Part shown: in pieces, positions 28,499 through 36,799 of the stretch
How the letters are laid out: each line of letters starts with the position of its first letter
Numbering within the stretch: the stretch's first letter is position 1
Source: Trichomonas tenax
Lineage: Eukaryota; Parabasalia; Trichomonadida; Trichomonadidae
Direction of reading: 5' to 3'
Assembly: GCA_023091735.1 (NCBI GenBank)
Contig: JALKBU010000493.1
Span: 1-36,799, forward strand
Length of the DNA: 36,799 nucleotides
Notes under the pieces: generated by a model
Told to the model about the DNA's origin: nothing
What the model saw: only the letters and a program-made list of their open reading frames with translations
Database searches by the model: none
Translations under genes and position numbers: made by a program

Positions 28499-29533
28499 TC
28501 ATTGTTCATTTGATGGTTCATCAGAAGAATCAAGAACAAAGAGAAATTCCGAATCACTGCTGTTTTCATTCGAATCTAACAAATTCAAATTTTGAACTGA
28601 TAATTTTGGAGATTTCTCTTGGACTTTGTTATTTACTGCATAAGCAATTGAAAATGAGAATATTTGAATCAATCCCAATATCTTCAAGAGTGAAATTGTT
28701 TTTTGATCCGCTGTGAAAAATCCAATTATTGTAGTTATTGAAGTGGCAACAGTACCACATATACTATGTGTCAGTGGCGATGTGAATTTTATCAAAACTA
28801 TCGCAGAAATATTCAAAAATGTTGCACTAAAACCAGAAATGATATGAAGAATCCAGATCTTAAGAGTATTGAACTCTGATATAACAGCAATCTCTCCATT
28901 GATTATTACAATGAAAAACAAAGTTAAAGTGCTTAATGAAATTAAATATTGCAGCATTGCAAAATGATCATCTTCAAATGAACGAACAGTCTTAACTACG
29001 AAAATACTATATAATGACAAGAAACATGAGCTTCCAATTCCATAAAATAATCCGTCTGCTGAAATCGTGAAATTTCCTTCCATTCCGCATATAAATCCCG
29101 ATACTACACCAAAGCAAGCAATAATGGATATCCAATGAGTTTTCTTATTAAGAATTATAAATGAAAATAAAACATTGAACAAAACTGTTAATGATTTGGC
29201 TATTTGATAATTAGATAATGGAATAACTTCTAAGCATTTGTTGTTTAATCCAGCAGTGAGGATATATACAATTAACGTTGGAATTATTTTTAAAATATAT
29301 TTTGGATTTAAATGGAATTTCGGAAAACAATTTAATGGAGAAACATTATTGAATACTGTTGAGCATAGTATAATTACAACAAGTTCAAAAGCTTGCTGAA
29401 AGAATAATAAGAAATAAGCATCAAGTTTAACATCAATATTCTGCAGCAAATACTTCGTTGACGTCGTGTGAAGCAAAACATATGAAATATATGCAAAGAT
29501 AGCAAATGAAATCTTAATATTCGAAATCGGCAT
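28499..29533 (-). CDS. Nucleotide-sugar transporter, GDP-fucose-transporter-like (SLC35C / TPT family)
   Basis: 344 residues with about ten membrane spans and a short serine- and acid-rich cytosolic tail. Drug/metabolite-transporter signatures of the triose-phosphate branch are present: GLNNKCLEVIPLSNYQIAKS (95-114), then SLTVLFNVLFSFIILNKKT (114-132), and KFTSPLTHSICGT (249-261). These resemble SLC35C1 (FNNLCLKYV, RSLTTVFNVLLSY, KFTSPLTHNVSGT). SLC35C proteins carry GDP-fucose from cytosol into the Golgi for glycan synthesis. Substrate cannot be fixed from sequence alone, and a related sugar nucleotide is possible. The start is the first ATG. On the minus strand a TCAAC lies about 30 bases upstream. 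The stop is TGA. Confidence 0.85.
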   Translation of the reverse strand: MPISNIKISFAIFAYISYVLLHTTSTKYLLQNIDVKLDAYFLLFFQQAFELVVIILCSTVFNNVSPLNCFPKFHLNPKYILKIIPTLIVYILTAGLNNKCLEVIPLSNYQIAKSLTVLFNVLFSFIILNKKTHWISIIACFGVVSGFICGMEGNFTISADGLFYGIGSSCFLSLYSIFVVKTVRSFEDDHFAMLQYLISLSTLTLFFIVIINGEIAVISEFNTLKIWILHIISGFSATFLNISAIVLIKFTSPLTHSICGTVATSITTIIGFFTADQKTISLLKILGLIQIFSFSIAYAVNNKVQEKSPKLSVQNLNLLDSNENSSDSEFLFVLDSSDEPSNEQ

Positions 29534-29604
29534 TTAAAAATATGTCAAAATTTGTTGAAAATCTGACGTCATTTGTCACGTAAAATTATTTTCAATTATT
29601 GTCA

Positions 29605-29766
29605 AAATTGATAATAATATTTAAAAGACCTGCATCCCATCATTCAGGAGCACAAGTTTGGATTGGAAATCGTCTTTAAGTGTTCATCGATCAACATCAC
29701 CACGCTTGCCAAATTTACAATGGCCTAAACTCCCTTTGGGAATTCACAGCAAAGACAGAAGTATAG
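29605..29766 (+). pseudogene. Short relic of a beta-propeller-like gene, interrupted by TAA and TAG
   Basis: One frame reads FKRPASHHSGAQVWIGNRL, TAA (29677-29679), VFIDQHHHACQIYNGLNSLW and on to TEV, then TAG (29764-29766), then CVQWCV and another TAG. The style VWIGNR..VFID..C.IYNGLNSLWEF suggests WD40-like strands, but I cannot name the protein. It sits between the transporter start and the BspA-like gene, and is too short to function. Confidence 0.4.
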
Positions 29767-29800
29767 TGTGTGCAATGGTGTGTTTAGGAGAAAAATCTGT

Positions 29801-31045
29801 TATGTAAAAATTTTACTCTTATTGTTGTATTTTTTCATTTTTTCATGTGGAAAATTGACCACATTTCATGATGACCCAGATGGAGGCAATTATCCATCAG
29901 ATAACTCGTATCTACAGTCAACGGTCAGTGGGAGAACAACTCTTGTTATCAAAAGAGAAGCGAAGTATGTTTTTGGTCAATCCGAAACATTAAATGCGTT
30001 GATTCCATGCAAAGACACATTAACGTCATTCACATTTGAATTGGATCCACTACTCGAAACAATTCAGCAATATGCATTCTATAATTGGACTAAACTTTCA
30101 ACAATTGATCTTCGAGCATGCACTAAATTGAGAAGAATCGAGGCATATGCATTTTCATACTGTAGCTGTACAGAAATATTCCTTCCGAATGGTGTTACAA
30201 CATTAGGAGATTGTGTTTTTTCATATACTCAAACAATTTCTTTTACGTTTCCATCTTCTGTTGAAAATATTCCTTTTAGTTGTTTCCATGGTTGTCGCTC
30301 TCTTACAACAGTGAACATTCCTGAAAATAGTAACTTAAGAGTAATAGATCGTTGGTGGCTTCAAAATACAAAAGCTTCTCATATTGATATTAGGGCAAAT
30401 GTATCGATTGTTGCATTAGGTGCTTTTGAAGGTTCAAATCTTGCATCATACACTCTAAGCCAAAATAATCCAATCTATATTTCTATTTCTGGTTTCCTCA
30501 TTCATAAAGAAACTAAATCCATCATAGCATATCCACCAAGATTTGTTAATGACACTGTTGCGCCACCTGATGGAGTAACAATAATATCAAGAGATTCTTA
30601 TTATGGATCATTATTCAAAAAAATTATTATTCCAAATACAGTTCAATATATTGAAGATTATTCAATGGGTTCATTTTCCTCAATCTCTTTCATACATCGG
30701 AAAATCTGCATTCAATAGATGCTATAATCTGCAATTACAAGCAGCTCAAACACAGAATTAGGTCCTAATTGCTTCTCAGATTGCCAAAGTCTCAACAGTG
30801 TTGTATTTGACTATTCTCAGTTAACATCATTTCCAGAGAATTGTTTTTTGAATTGCATTAATATACAAAAAATCACAATTCCGAATACTGTAACAAGTCT
30901 CGGCAAATATTGCTTCAAAGGATGTTCAAAGCTCGGCAGTGTTGTGTTTTTATATGCACTGCGGTCCATCCCATCGTATTCATTCCAAGGATGCCACATG
31001 CAATCTGTTGACTTATCGTTGTGTATAGCATCTACAGCTCTATAG
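29801..31045 (+). pseudogene. BspA-like leucine-rich-repeat surface protein, frameshifted
   Basis: The frame carries a hydrophobic leader (KILLLLLYFFIFSCG) but no in-frame ATG. An ATG at 29802 is out of frame with it. Then come BspA-like repeats: LSTIDLRACTKLRRIEAYAF, YCSCTEIFLPNGVTTLGDCV, FTFPSSVENIPFSCFHGC, and a loop with ISGFLIHKETKSIIAYPPRF, the usual interrupting segment of this family. After TAG near 30716 the repeats go on in other frames (IGKSAFNRCYNLQ, then GPNCFSDCQSLNSVVF, CFKGCSKLGSVVF, FQGCHMQSVDLS) to TAG at 31043, needing two frameshifts near 30690 and 30750. Family members are cell-surface or secreted adhesin-like proteins in trichomonads. This copy looks recently disabled. 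Confidence 0.75.
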
Positions 31046-31114
31046 CAACGATATATCTATGGAGTGCAAGCAATCGATATTATTGAGACACGAAGTGATG
31101 AAATCTCCATATTT

Positions 31115-32085
31115 TTAATACCATTTCTGCTGCATTATAGCTGAAATCGAAAGAATTTTATTTACCATATATATTTTTGCATCAAAATTCAAGAAATGAA
31201 GTGAACAAGATCGACTGAGTTCCCAGAAAGAATGACACCTGATGATACTGCAATCTTTTGGGTCTATTTTATTAAATTTTTCAATGATTTCACAAAACTC
31301 TTTCATAGCAAAATAGGAACTTAGTAAACAATGTGTGTCATCACAAATTTCAGTCACTTCTGGCTTTACGAACTCATTTATATGAATATTGCTATTGTTG
31401 AGAAAAACAAGTTTCTTAAAATGATGTTGATAGAATTGCAATTCAAAATAGAAAATGCCGTATTGTTACAAAAGTTACAAGAGGTGATATTTGTGATTGA
31501 TCTGATCATACAAATATCTCCATGTTGTGCTGAACATGTCTCAAATGTCAAATAAATGCAGTTGCCATATAAGCTCCCAAAATAAATGCCAGCTCCATTC
31601 CCTTCTGAAGCAGCGATCTTAGAAAAATTCAGCGAATTGACATCAGAATCATGGTTTTCAAAATAAAATGAAAATCCATCGAATGAATTCGATGAACATG
31701 AGCAAATTGATGAAAATAAAAATGAAAAGTTTGAACTAGCAGTAACATATGCGAATTTTCCAAAATACCCCACATCTCTAGTAGAAATCTGTGTAATATT
31801 TCGAGCACAAATGCGATTAACGAAACATTAACTCTCACATTTTAAACTTAAAATACAGCCAAAATTTTCTGCTTTAATATTCGAAAAAGAACTGTATTCG
31901 ACAAGAATTCGATGAACATTACTACTTGAGTCATATACATCAATAAAAACTTGTGCCGAATCTTTATAAATGCAATTTTTCACGTAGTAATTGCCAGACT
32001 GTGAAACTGGCCCTTTTGTTGGATTCGGCTGAGGGTAATTATTGAAGAATTCACCCCAATCTTTTTTGAACTGAAGTCGGAAAAC
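31115..32085 (-). pseudogene. Beta-helix surface-protein gene, 5'-truncated and broken
   Basis: Read on the minus strand, coding begins without an ATG near 32085 (FKKDWGEFFNNYPQPNPTKG), passes SGNYYVKNCIYKDSAQVFID and HRILVEYSSFSNIKAEN, and meets an in-frame TAA near 31831. It then continues with CFVNRICARNITQISTRDVG and YFGKFAYVTASSNFSF. A frameshift near 31430 joins FSILNCN to FYQHHFKKLVFLNNSNIHIN and the rest, to 31115. The short Asn/Ser/Cys-rich turns suit a right-handed beta-helix. It is the same family as the relic at 16492-17475. It begins about 50 bases after the end of the 945-residue gene on the same strand. Confidence 0.65.
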
Positions 32086-32135
32086 GTGATAAAAAAATAA
32101 AGATAAGGTTAAAATTTGACTATTTATTTTCCGAT

Positions 32136-34973
32136 CTAAAGTTGATTAACTGAGAGCAATGCTGCTGAATCGAGAGCTGATTTCTTCCTTGCGAAATAAA
32201 TGATAAGGCTGCAGACTATTACAGCAACTAAGACACCAGTGAATCCGAAAGTGACAGAGAATACTATATCTCTCTTGCGGTTGTTATCCGGGGCCGGTGT
32301 TGGGCTCTCTGGTCCTGGTGTTGGCGATGGTGCAATATCTTTACCAAGGTAAACAATGTTTCCGTAGTTCTTCACAGAAAGCATTCCTTCTGTTGTATTA
32401 TAATATGGGTTGATGAAGTTTACTTTGGATGTCTTAAATGAAACATTTCCGTAAATGATTGGGAGGTCTGGAATGTGAAGATGCTGATGCGGAGCGTTAT
32501 CGAACTTGTTGACAGAGATTGCAAAGGAAACTTTATCAACATTGATCTGTCTACATCTTGAATATATGCGAGGAAGTGATGCTGGCATAACATCTGCGAC
32601 GACTTCGCCTGTAACTGATGCACCGCAAAAAGAAACAGAGGAAGCAGTGCGAGCAGCAAGTCTGATGACATTCATTCTTCTTGTAAGAGAGAAGTCAGCA
32701 TAGTCATAGATAGTCAAAGACTGAACTGTAACGTTGTAATCTCCTTCGATTGCAATGTTGACGTTTGGTTGAACAATGAGTGAAGAAATCATTGCTTTGT
32801 CTGTCTTGAACTTAAAGATGATGCTGGAGCCATCAGATGTCTGTATTGCTGGGATTGTGTTTGTATTGTATGTAATTACTAAGTTCTCTGGTGTAGATTG
32901 AAGCGCATTCTCTGGCTTAGATAATTCCAAATGAACTGTAGAGAATCCACTGAATCTAACATCTGGACCAGTGAACTTGAGGAATCCTGTACCAGAAACA
33001 TCGATAGCAACTGGAGATGTGATCTCTGTTCCTGATTCAGCAATGAACGATGGATAATAATTGAGGCCAGAGTCAATATTAAATACTCCTTTAATTTTGG
33101 CAACGTAATTGCGATTCTTGACGTATGGGATTTGTGATAATGAAGTGATTGGTAACTTCCATGTTTGCTGAGTGGAATTAACATCCATCTGCATTAACTC
33201 CAATGGGAGAGGGGACTCTGTCATGTCTAATTGGATAATGTTGTTAGTTTTAAGGTCGCCGTTGTATTCTAATGCACCGTTTGTCATTGAAATATACAAC
33301 GGAGATCTGAGAGAGTTATCTGATAAATAGATTGTCTGTTCTGAAATGATATCGATGTGAACTGGTTTCTCTTTGACGATGTCCAGAACAATATCCTTTG
33401 AGAACTTGCTGACAATAATTCTTGCATATGGGGAATCCATCGCGTAACCAATTCGGGATATTTCTCCGAGTGTTGTGCACTTAATGTATGACGATGGGCA
33501 ATCCTTTGGATCATCAGCAATGCAGAACTTAGAACGAGCAATCTTTGTGACTTGAACTTTGATGCCATCTATGCTGCTGCATTGGATTGTAGCATTGTAA
33601 TTTGTGGATGCTGTAAGATCATTGATGAACCTCGAATTCTGGCAATCGATTCCTGGGCCATCAATAACATGATAGAGACCTTCTTCGAGATAATCATTAT
33701 GCAAGTGATACTTGATAATCGGGTTCTCGAGTTTGTTGAACTTGATTGTAGATTTGATTGTACCGCAAGAATCAAGATATCCCAAGTTGTTGAATGTGAT
33801 GTGTGATGTTCCACCCATGATATGCTTGATTCTGTAAACAGTGCTACCTTGAAGCGTGAGGCGGCCGCCATTTGGTGTCATCAAGTCAGCATAAAGATCG
33901 GAAACGGAAGAATCAACAACGCTGTCGAATTGTGTGCCAATGATTTCTCCCGTCATTATTGATTTGCCTGAGATTGTTGTCTTCGGCATTATTGGGATCG
34001 TTGGGATGATGATTGAGTGATTTGGAGTTCCTGTTATTGTCGCTTGAGCGTTGATGTTTGGGAATGTTGTCGCTAAACGTAACTCAGCGATGTTTGTATC
34101 GATGAATAAATTGTAACCATTGTCTGCTTCGACGATTGGGCCTTCTTTGGATGCTCCGAGAGAATATGGCATGTTGAAAACTAAGTCAGAACGTGAGTGG
34201 AATGTTGAATGAGCGAATAATGAAGATCTATTTTGAGCAACAACAATTATATCAATTTTCTTCGAATTTTGAGCAAATATGAAATCGACTTTAGTGTTGG
34301 TGTTTGTGAACTTCAATATTGAAGAGATTGTGTTTGTGCTAACATGAATTTCATCGAATGAGAAAGAAATTTTTCCATCTTGTTGGATATTCTGCAAATA
34401 AACGTAAGCAGGAGAATTGCGGACGAATATAACTGGTGTGTATGGTGGATTTGTCATGTCTAAGTATGTGCTTGTAGCATTAATCGAATTTTTGAGTGCT
34501 TGGATCGAATTTCCATCAATATACAATGTTTTTGCAACAACTTTGTAGTTGCTTGATGCAAAAACGACAGAACTCAAATGTAATTTGTTCGCAGCTAAAT
34601 TTGGTTTATCGAAGTGCACCTTAAGTGATTTAATCAACAAAAGTTGTGTATATTCCTTGACAAGCATTGTGTCGAGTGAAACACGAGGAGTTATATCAAC
34701 TAAATTCGATTTTTGAAGACTTAAATCTAATTCAAGATTTGGATCGATATTTAAGTAAACAGGATTTCCACTTGCATCGGTTGTATCATCAGCGTAGTAA
34801 ATAACGATGTTATCTGAACGCCAATCGATTTTATCTTGCCAAGAATTATAATTTGTTAAATCTAAGAATGAAGAAGTGTCAGAAGGGCACTTTTTGTGGT
34901 CCTGTTTCACAAAGCAGAACTTTTGAGTGACTAAATTCTCGCGAGCTTTGCTTAAAAATAATGAATGACGCAT
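32136..34973 (-). CDS. Large surface protein with C-terminal membrane anchor, no N-terminal signal seen
   Basis: 945 residues, one uninterrupted frame. Most of it is beta-rich with many Asn-x-Ser/Thr sites. At the C-terminus come a proline-rich stalk (SPTPGPESPTPAP), a membrane span at about 902-927 (DIVFSVTFGFTGVLVAVIVC and on) and an 18-residue cytosolic tail that starts ARKK and ends LLSVNQL. The extracellular part seems to be two similar halves, each opening with a KFC...CPS motif: residues 18-31 (KFCFVKQDHKKCPS) and about 480-492 (KFCIADDPKDCPS). The N-terminus, MRHSLFLSKARENLVTQ, is not a signal peptide. A good TCATTA initiator motif lies just upstream, so the start seems right; the gene may have lost earlier modules. 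I do not recognise the family beyond its trichomonad surface-protein look. The stop is TAG. Confidence 0.8.
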   Translation of the reverse strand: MRHSLFLSKARENLVTQKFCFVKQDHKKCPSDTSSFLDLTNYNSWQDKIDWRSDNIVIYYADDTTDASGNPVYLNIDPNLELDLSLQKSNLVDITPRVSLDTMLVKEYTQLLLIKSLKVHFDKPNLAANKLHLSSVVFASSNYKVVAKTLYIDGNSIQALKNSINATSTYLDMTNPPYTPVIFVRNSPAYVYLQNIQQDGKISFSFDEIHVSTNTISSILKFTNTNTKVDFIFAQNSKKIDIIVVAQNRSSLFAHSTFHSRSDLVFNMPYSLGASKEGPIVEADNGYNLFIDTNIAELRLATTFPNINAQATITGTPNHSIIIPTIPIMPKTTISGKSIMTGEIIGTQFDSVVDSSVSDLYADLMTPNGGRLTLQGSTVYRIKHIMGGTSHITFNNLGYLDSCGTIKSTIKFNKLENPIIKYHLHNDYLEEGLYHVIDGPGIDCQNSRFINDLTASTNYNATIQCSSIDGIKVQVTKIARSKFCIADDPKDCPSSYIKCTTLGEISRIGYAMDSPYARIIVSKFSKDIVLDIVKEKPVHIDIISEQTIYLSDNSLRSPLYISMTNGALEYNGDLKTNNIIQLDMTESPLPLELMQMDVNSTQQTWKLPITSLSQIPYVKNRNYVAKIKGVFNIDSGLNYYPSFIAESGTEITSPVAIDVSGTGFLKFTGPDVRFSGFSTVHLELSKPENALQSTPENLVITYNTNTIPAIQTSDGSSIIFKFKTDKAMISSLIVQPNVNIAIEGDYNVTVQSLTIYDYADFSLTRRMNVIRLAARTASSVSFCGASVTGEVVADVMPASLPRIYSRCRQINVDKVSFAISVNKFDNAPHQHLHIPDLPIIYGNVSFKTSKVNFINPYYNTTEGMLSVKNYGNIVYLGKDIAPSPTPGPESPTPAPDNNRKRDIVFSVTFGFTGVLVAVIVCSLIIYFARKKSALDSAALLSVNQL

Positions 34974-34986
34974 TTTAGGTTAATGA
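34971..34986 (-). promoter_or_regulatory. Initiator-like TCATTA before the 945-residue gene
   Basis: On the minus strand TTTTCATTAACCTAAAATG: TCA at 34986-34984, with the ATG at 34973. This is close to the published trichomonad initiator consensus, TCA followed by pyrimidine and T/A. Confidence 0.5.
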
Positions 34987-35542
34987 AAAGTGACAATGTT
35001 AATTTTTTAATTATCAAAAATATTTTAGATATAGATTTCTTAGAAGATGTAAATCTAATAGTTAAAATTTTAACGACTTTTAAAAGAATGACATGTAAAT
35101 AACCTTATTTGTCAATCATTTTCTCAGACCAATGTAATATCATTATTTATGAAAAATTATATCAGCAATAAAACATAATGATTGTAGTTTTTGGTTTTAT
35201 CATATCCAAATATAATGTTATCGCTAAATAATGTCATCAAATTTAATCATGATGTAACACGAAATTCTTCTTTGTTTTGAATGATTTTCATTTCTTATTA
35301 AGAGCTATCTCCTATTTTAATTAACCAAATATTGATTTTGTTGTTTGATTCGAAATTGATCTAAAAATTGAAAAATTTTCAAAAACTTGTTTTTATCTTT
35401 TCTAATTAAACTAGGATGTTTGATATAAAGAATTTTCTAGCTTATGACCCTGGGTGTGTAATAACTCGAAACGGATGATGAAAAAAAGAATTAGATTTAA
35501 TAAAAAGATGAATCAACAAACAAATTTATAAAAGAAATAAAA
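34987..35542. other. AT-rich intergenic stretch, nothing recognised
   Basis: About 555 bases separating two minus-strand genes, without supported features. Confidence 0.5.
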
Positions 35543-36702
35543 TTATAAAATAGTTTTGTAGCGATCACAAAGTGTGCTGATCTTGAATCTATCAGCAAGG
35601 ATCTTCCTGCTTGAAACAATGTCAAGTTCTGGAACTGGTGGCATTTATTTTCGAAGATCTTCGAATTTTGTGATATTCTTGTTCATATTCGCCCAGCCAA
35701 CAGAGTCCATTTTGATTTTGTTGAGGCCAACTCTCGAGTTCTTACTGATATTGCGGAATTTGGAAATTAAGCAGATGAAAGTTAATAAATTCTTCCACGG
35801 CCAATAAATATCAGAAACATCGATACCAGTAAGGCATGGAGGAAGATTTATGTCGCTTCTGATCGCTAAATCTGCATTATTTCCTGGTAAACTGTAAACT
35901 TGAACTCCATTTTCATCAAATGTAGATATATATTCGAGATAGTTGCACAAATTGATTCCACAGTTGGAAAATGTAATGTTTGTGAGATGAGAGAAGCAAG
36001 AATGAACAGCTTTAAAATCAATTCTTGGCATGAACTTGATTGAAAGCTTTGTGATATCATTATATGGTTTATTTTGGACCATGCATTGAAAGAAGTCCTT
36101 GACATTGCTTTTATCGTGTAAAATTGTATCAAAATCAATTTGATCGATTTTAGAAAGTCGCATGAAATCCATAAGAATCTTGAAATATTTGGGTTCAGCA
36201 TCTGAGTCTTGGAAAGTCAAAATTGAAATGTTTAACATCTTATTATCTTTAAGAGCGTTGTAAACATCGACTAAGTCGCTGTTAATTGGTTCTTTCATCA
36301 CAAGGTGAATTATATATTGATTCTTGGCAATTAAAGGCGCCAATTTGCCCCAAAATGGCTTTTGAAATTCAGGAAAGATGAAATGCTTTGCTGTAAGGTT
36401 TTCTAGTGATGCCATGAAGTTGTCGATATCTTGATAAGCTCTGCTCGCAATACTTTCGAAATCGAACAATTGTCCGTTGAATGTAGACAAAAATTTGTAT
36501 ATTTCGTAATCAGGACGTTTGTTGTTGTTATAGCAAATGTATTTATAGCGAGAGCCTGAAACATTTGGTTTTCTGGTGTATTTAACTTTCGGATTGAATT
36601 TTGGAAGTGGCAGTATTTTTCCTTCTGCGGTGTTGTCCCGCGACCTTCATAACTTTTTATCTGATCAATATTTTTTCGATTTGAAAGTACTTTCATGTAC
36701 AT
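35543..36702 (-). pseudogene. Leucine-rich gene interrupted by one homopolymer frameshift and one in-frame TAA
   Basis: On the minus strand an ATG at 36702, right after TCAAT, opens MYMKVLSNRKNIDQIKSYEG. A one-base slip in the five-base A-run at 36620-36616 leads to ILPLPKFNPKVKYTRK and a long frame (YICYNNNKRPDYEIYKF, then ITKLSIKFMPRIDF, LTNITFSNCGINLCNYLEYI, LPPCLTGIDVSDIYWPWKNL). That frame stops at TAA 35647-35645, after FEDLRK. The same frame goes on at once with MPPVPELDIVSSRKILADRF for 33 codons to TAA at 35543. The middle looks like widely spaced leucine-rich repeats of the CARMIL or ribonuclease-inhibitor style, a tentative call. With only two lesions it is either newly dead or affected by assembly error. 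Full length would be about 386 residues. Confidence 0.65.
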
Positions 36703-36707
36703 ATTGA
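36700..36707 (-). promoter_or_regulatory. Initiator-like TCAATATG at the leucine-rich gene start
   Basis: TCA at 36707-36705 on the minus strand, with the ATG at 36702. It supports this start over later ones, and so supports the frameshift reading in the A-run downstream. Confidence 0.4.
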
Positions 36708-36799
36708 TATTTGTCTATCCAGTGGTATAAGTGGCACAGTCTATATATCTATCAAATCATTGATTGCATTTCAAATCGTCCAAAAATATACGATTTCCA

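Noticed and set aside
2974..36702. A resident genetic code in which TAA and TAG mean glutamine
   Set aside because: Intact genes in the window end in TAA, TAG or TGA at the expected family lengths, and they contain no internal TAA/TAG. The heavily decayed gene at 23181-24430 also has TGA stops, so decay explains the pattern better.

Overview
The window reads as nuclear DNA from a trichomonad parabasalid, most likely a Tritrichomonas (T. foetus-like) genome. This is inference. The support is: very AT-rich intergenic DNA; long intronless reading frames (one of 7.6 kb); a TCA initiator-type motif a few bases upstream of several ATGs, as is known for trichomonad core promoters; and surface-protein families typical of trichomonads (BspA-like leucine-rich repeats, beta-helix surface proteins, PA14 proteins, ankyrin remnants). 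I found no tRNA, rRNA, CRISPR array or bacterial operon structure.

Layout. 1-2970 is AT-rich and holds only gene remnants (ankyrin helices near 1046-1310, a short broken frame at 1861-1968) and small repeats. 2974-4951 is a broken PA14-domain surface-protein gene. 5123-5764 is MAF1, the RNA polymerase III repressor. 7183-14784 is a giant BEACH-WD40 protein. 15629-16393 is a multi-pass membrane protein, preceded by a 19-bp inverted repeat. 16492-17475 is a decayed beta-helix surface protein. 17824-18504 is a longin (VAMP7-like) protein with an abnormal SNARE motif, convergent with a TTL-family tubulin-modifying enzyme (18612-19889, minus). 21510-22571 is a Wee1-like kinase. 23181-25470 is a gene graveyard: an unrecognised decayed frame with a strong hairpin, then a decayed BspA-like gene. 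25908-26711 is an Ap4A phosphorylase-like HIT-superfamily enzyme, convergent with a Cdc25-like phosphatase (26837-27784, minus). 28499-29533 (minus) is a GDP-fucose-transporter-like membrane protein. 29801-31045 is a frameshifted BspA-like gene, 31115-32085 (minus) a second broken beta-helix gene, 32136-34973 (minus) a 945-residue membrane-anchored surface protein, and 35543-36702 (minus) a leucine-rich gene interrupted by one frameshift and one stop.

Two themes stand out. The intact genes are single-copy-type cellular functions: Pol III control, membrane traffic, tubulin modification, the Wee1/Cdc25 pair that sets CDK phosphorylation, and nucleotide and nucleotide-sugar metabolism. The broken genes nearly all belong to expanded surface or repeat families. 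Many of their in-frame stops are TAA or TAG at sites where glutamine would fit. The intact neighbours use TAA, TAG and TGA as ordinary stops, so decay by C-to-T change is the simplest reading. I see no clear new defence or mobile system. The items most worth a second look are the Wee1-like kinase with an altered catalytic loop lying near its antagonist Cdc25, the longin protein with an altered SNARE centre, and the nearly intact PA14 gene broken mainly by TAA/TAG.
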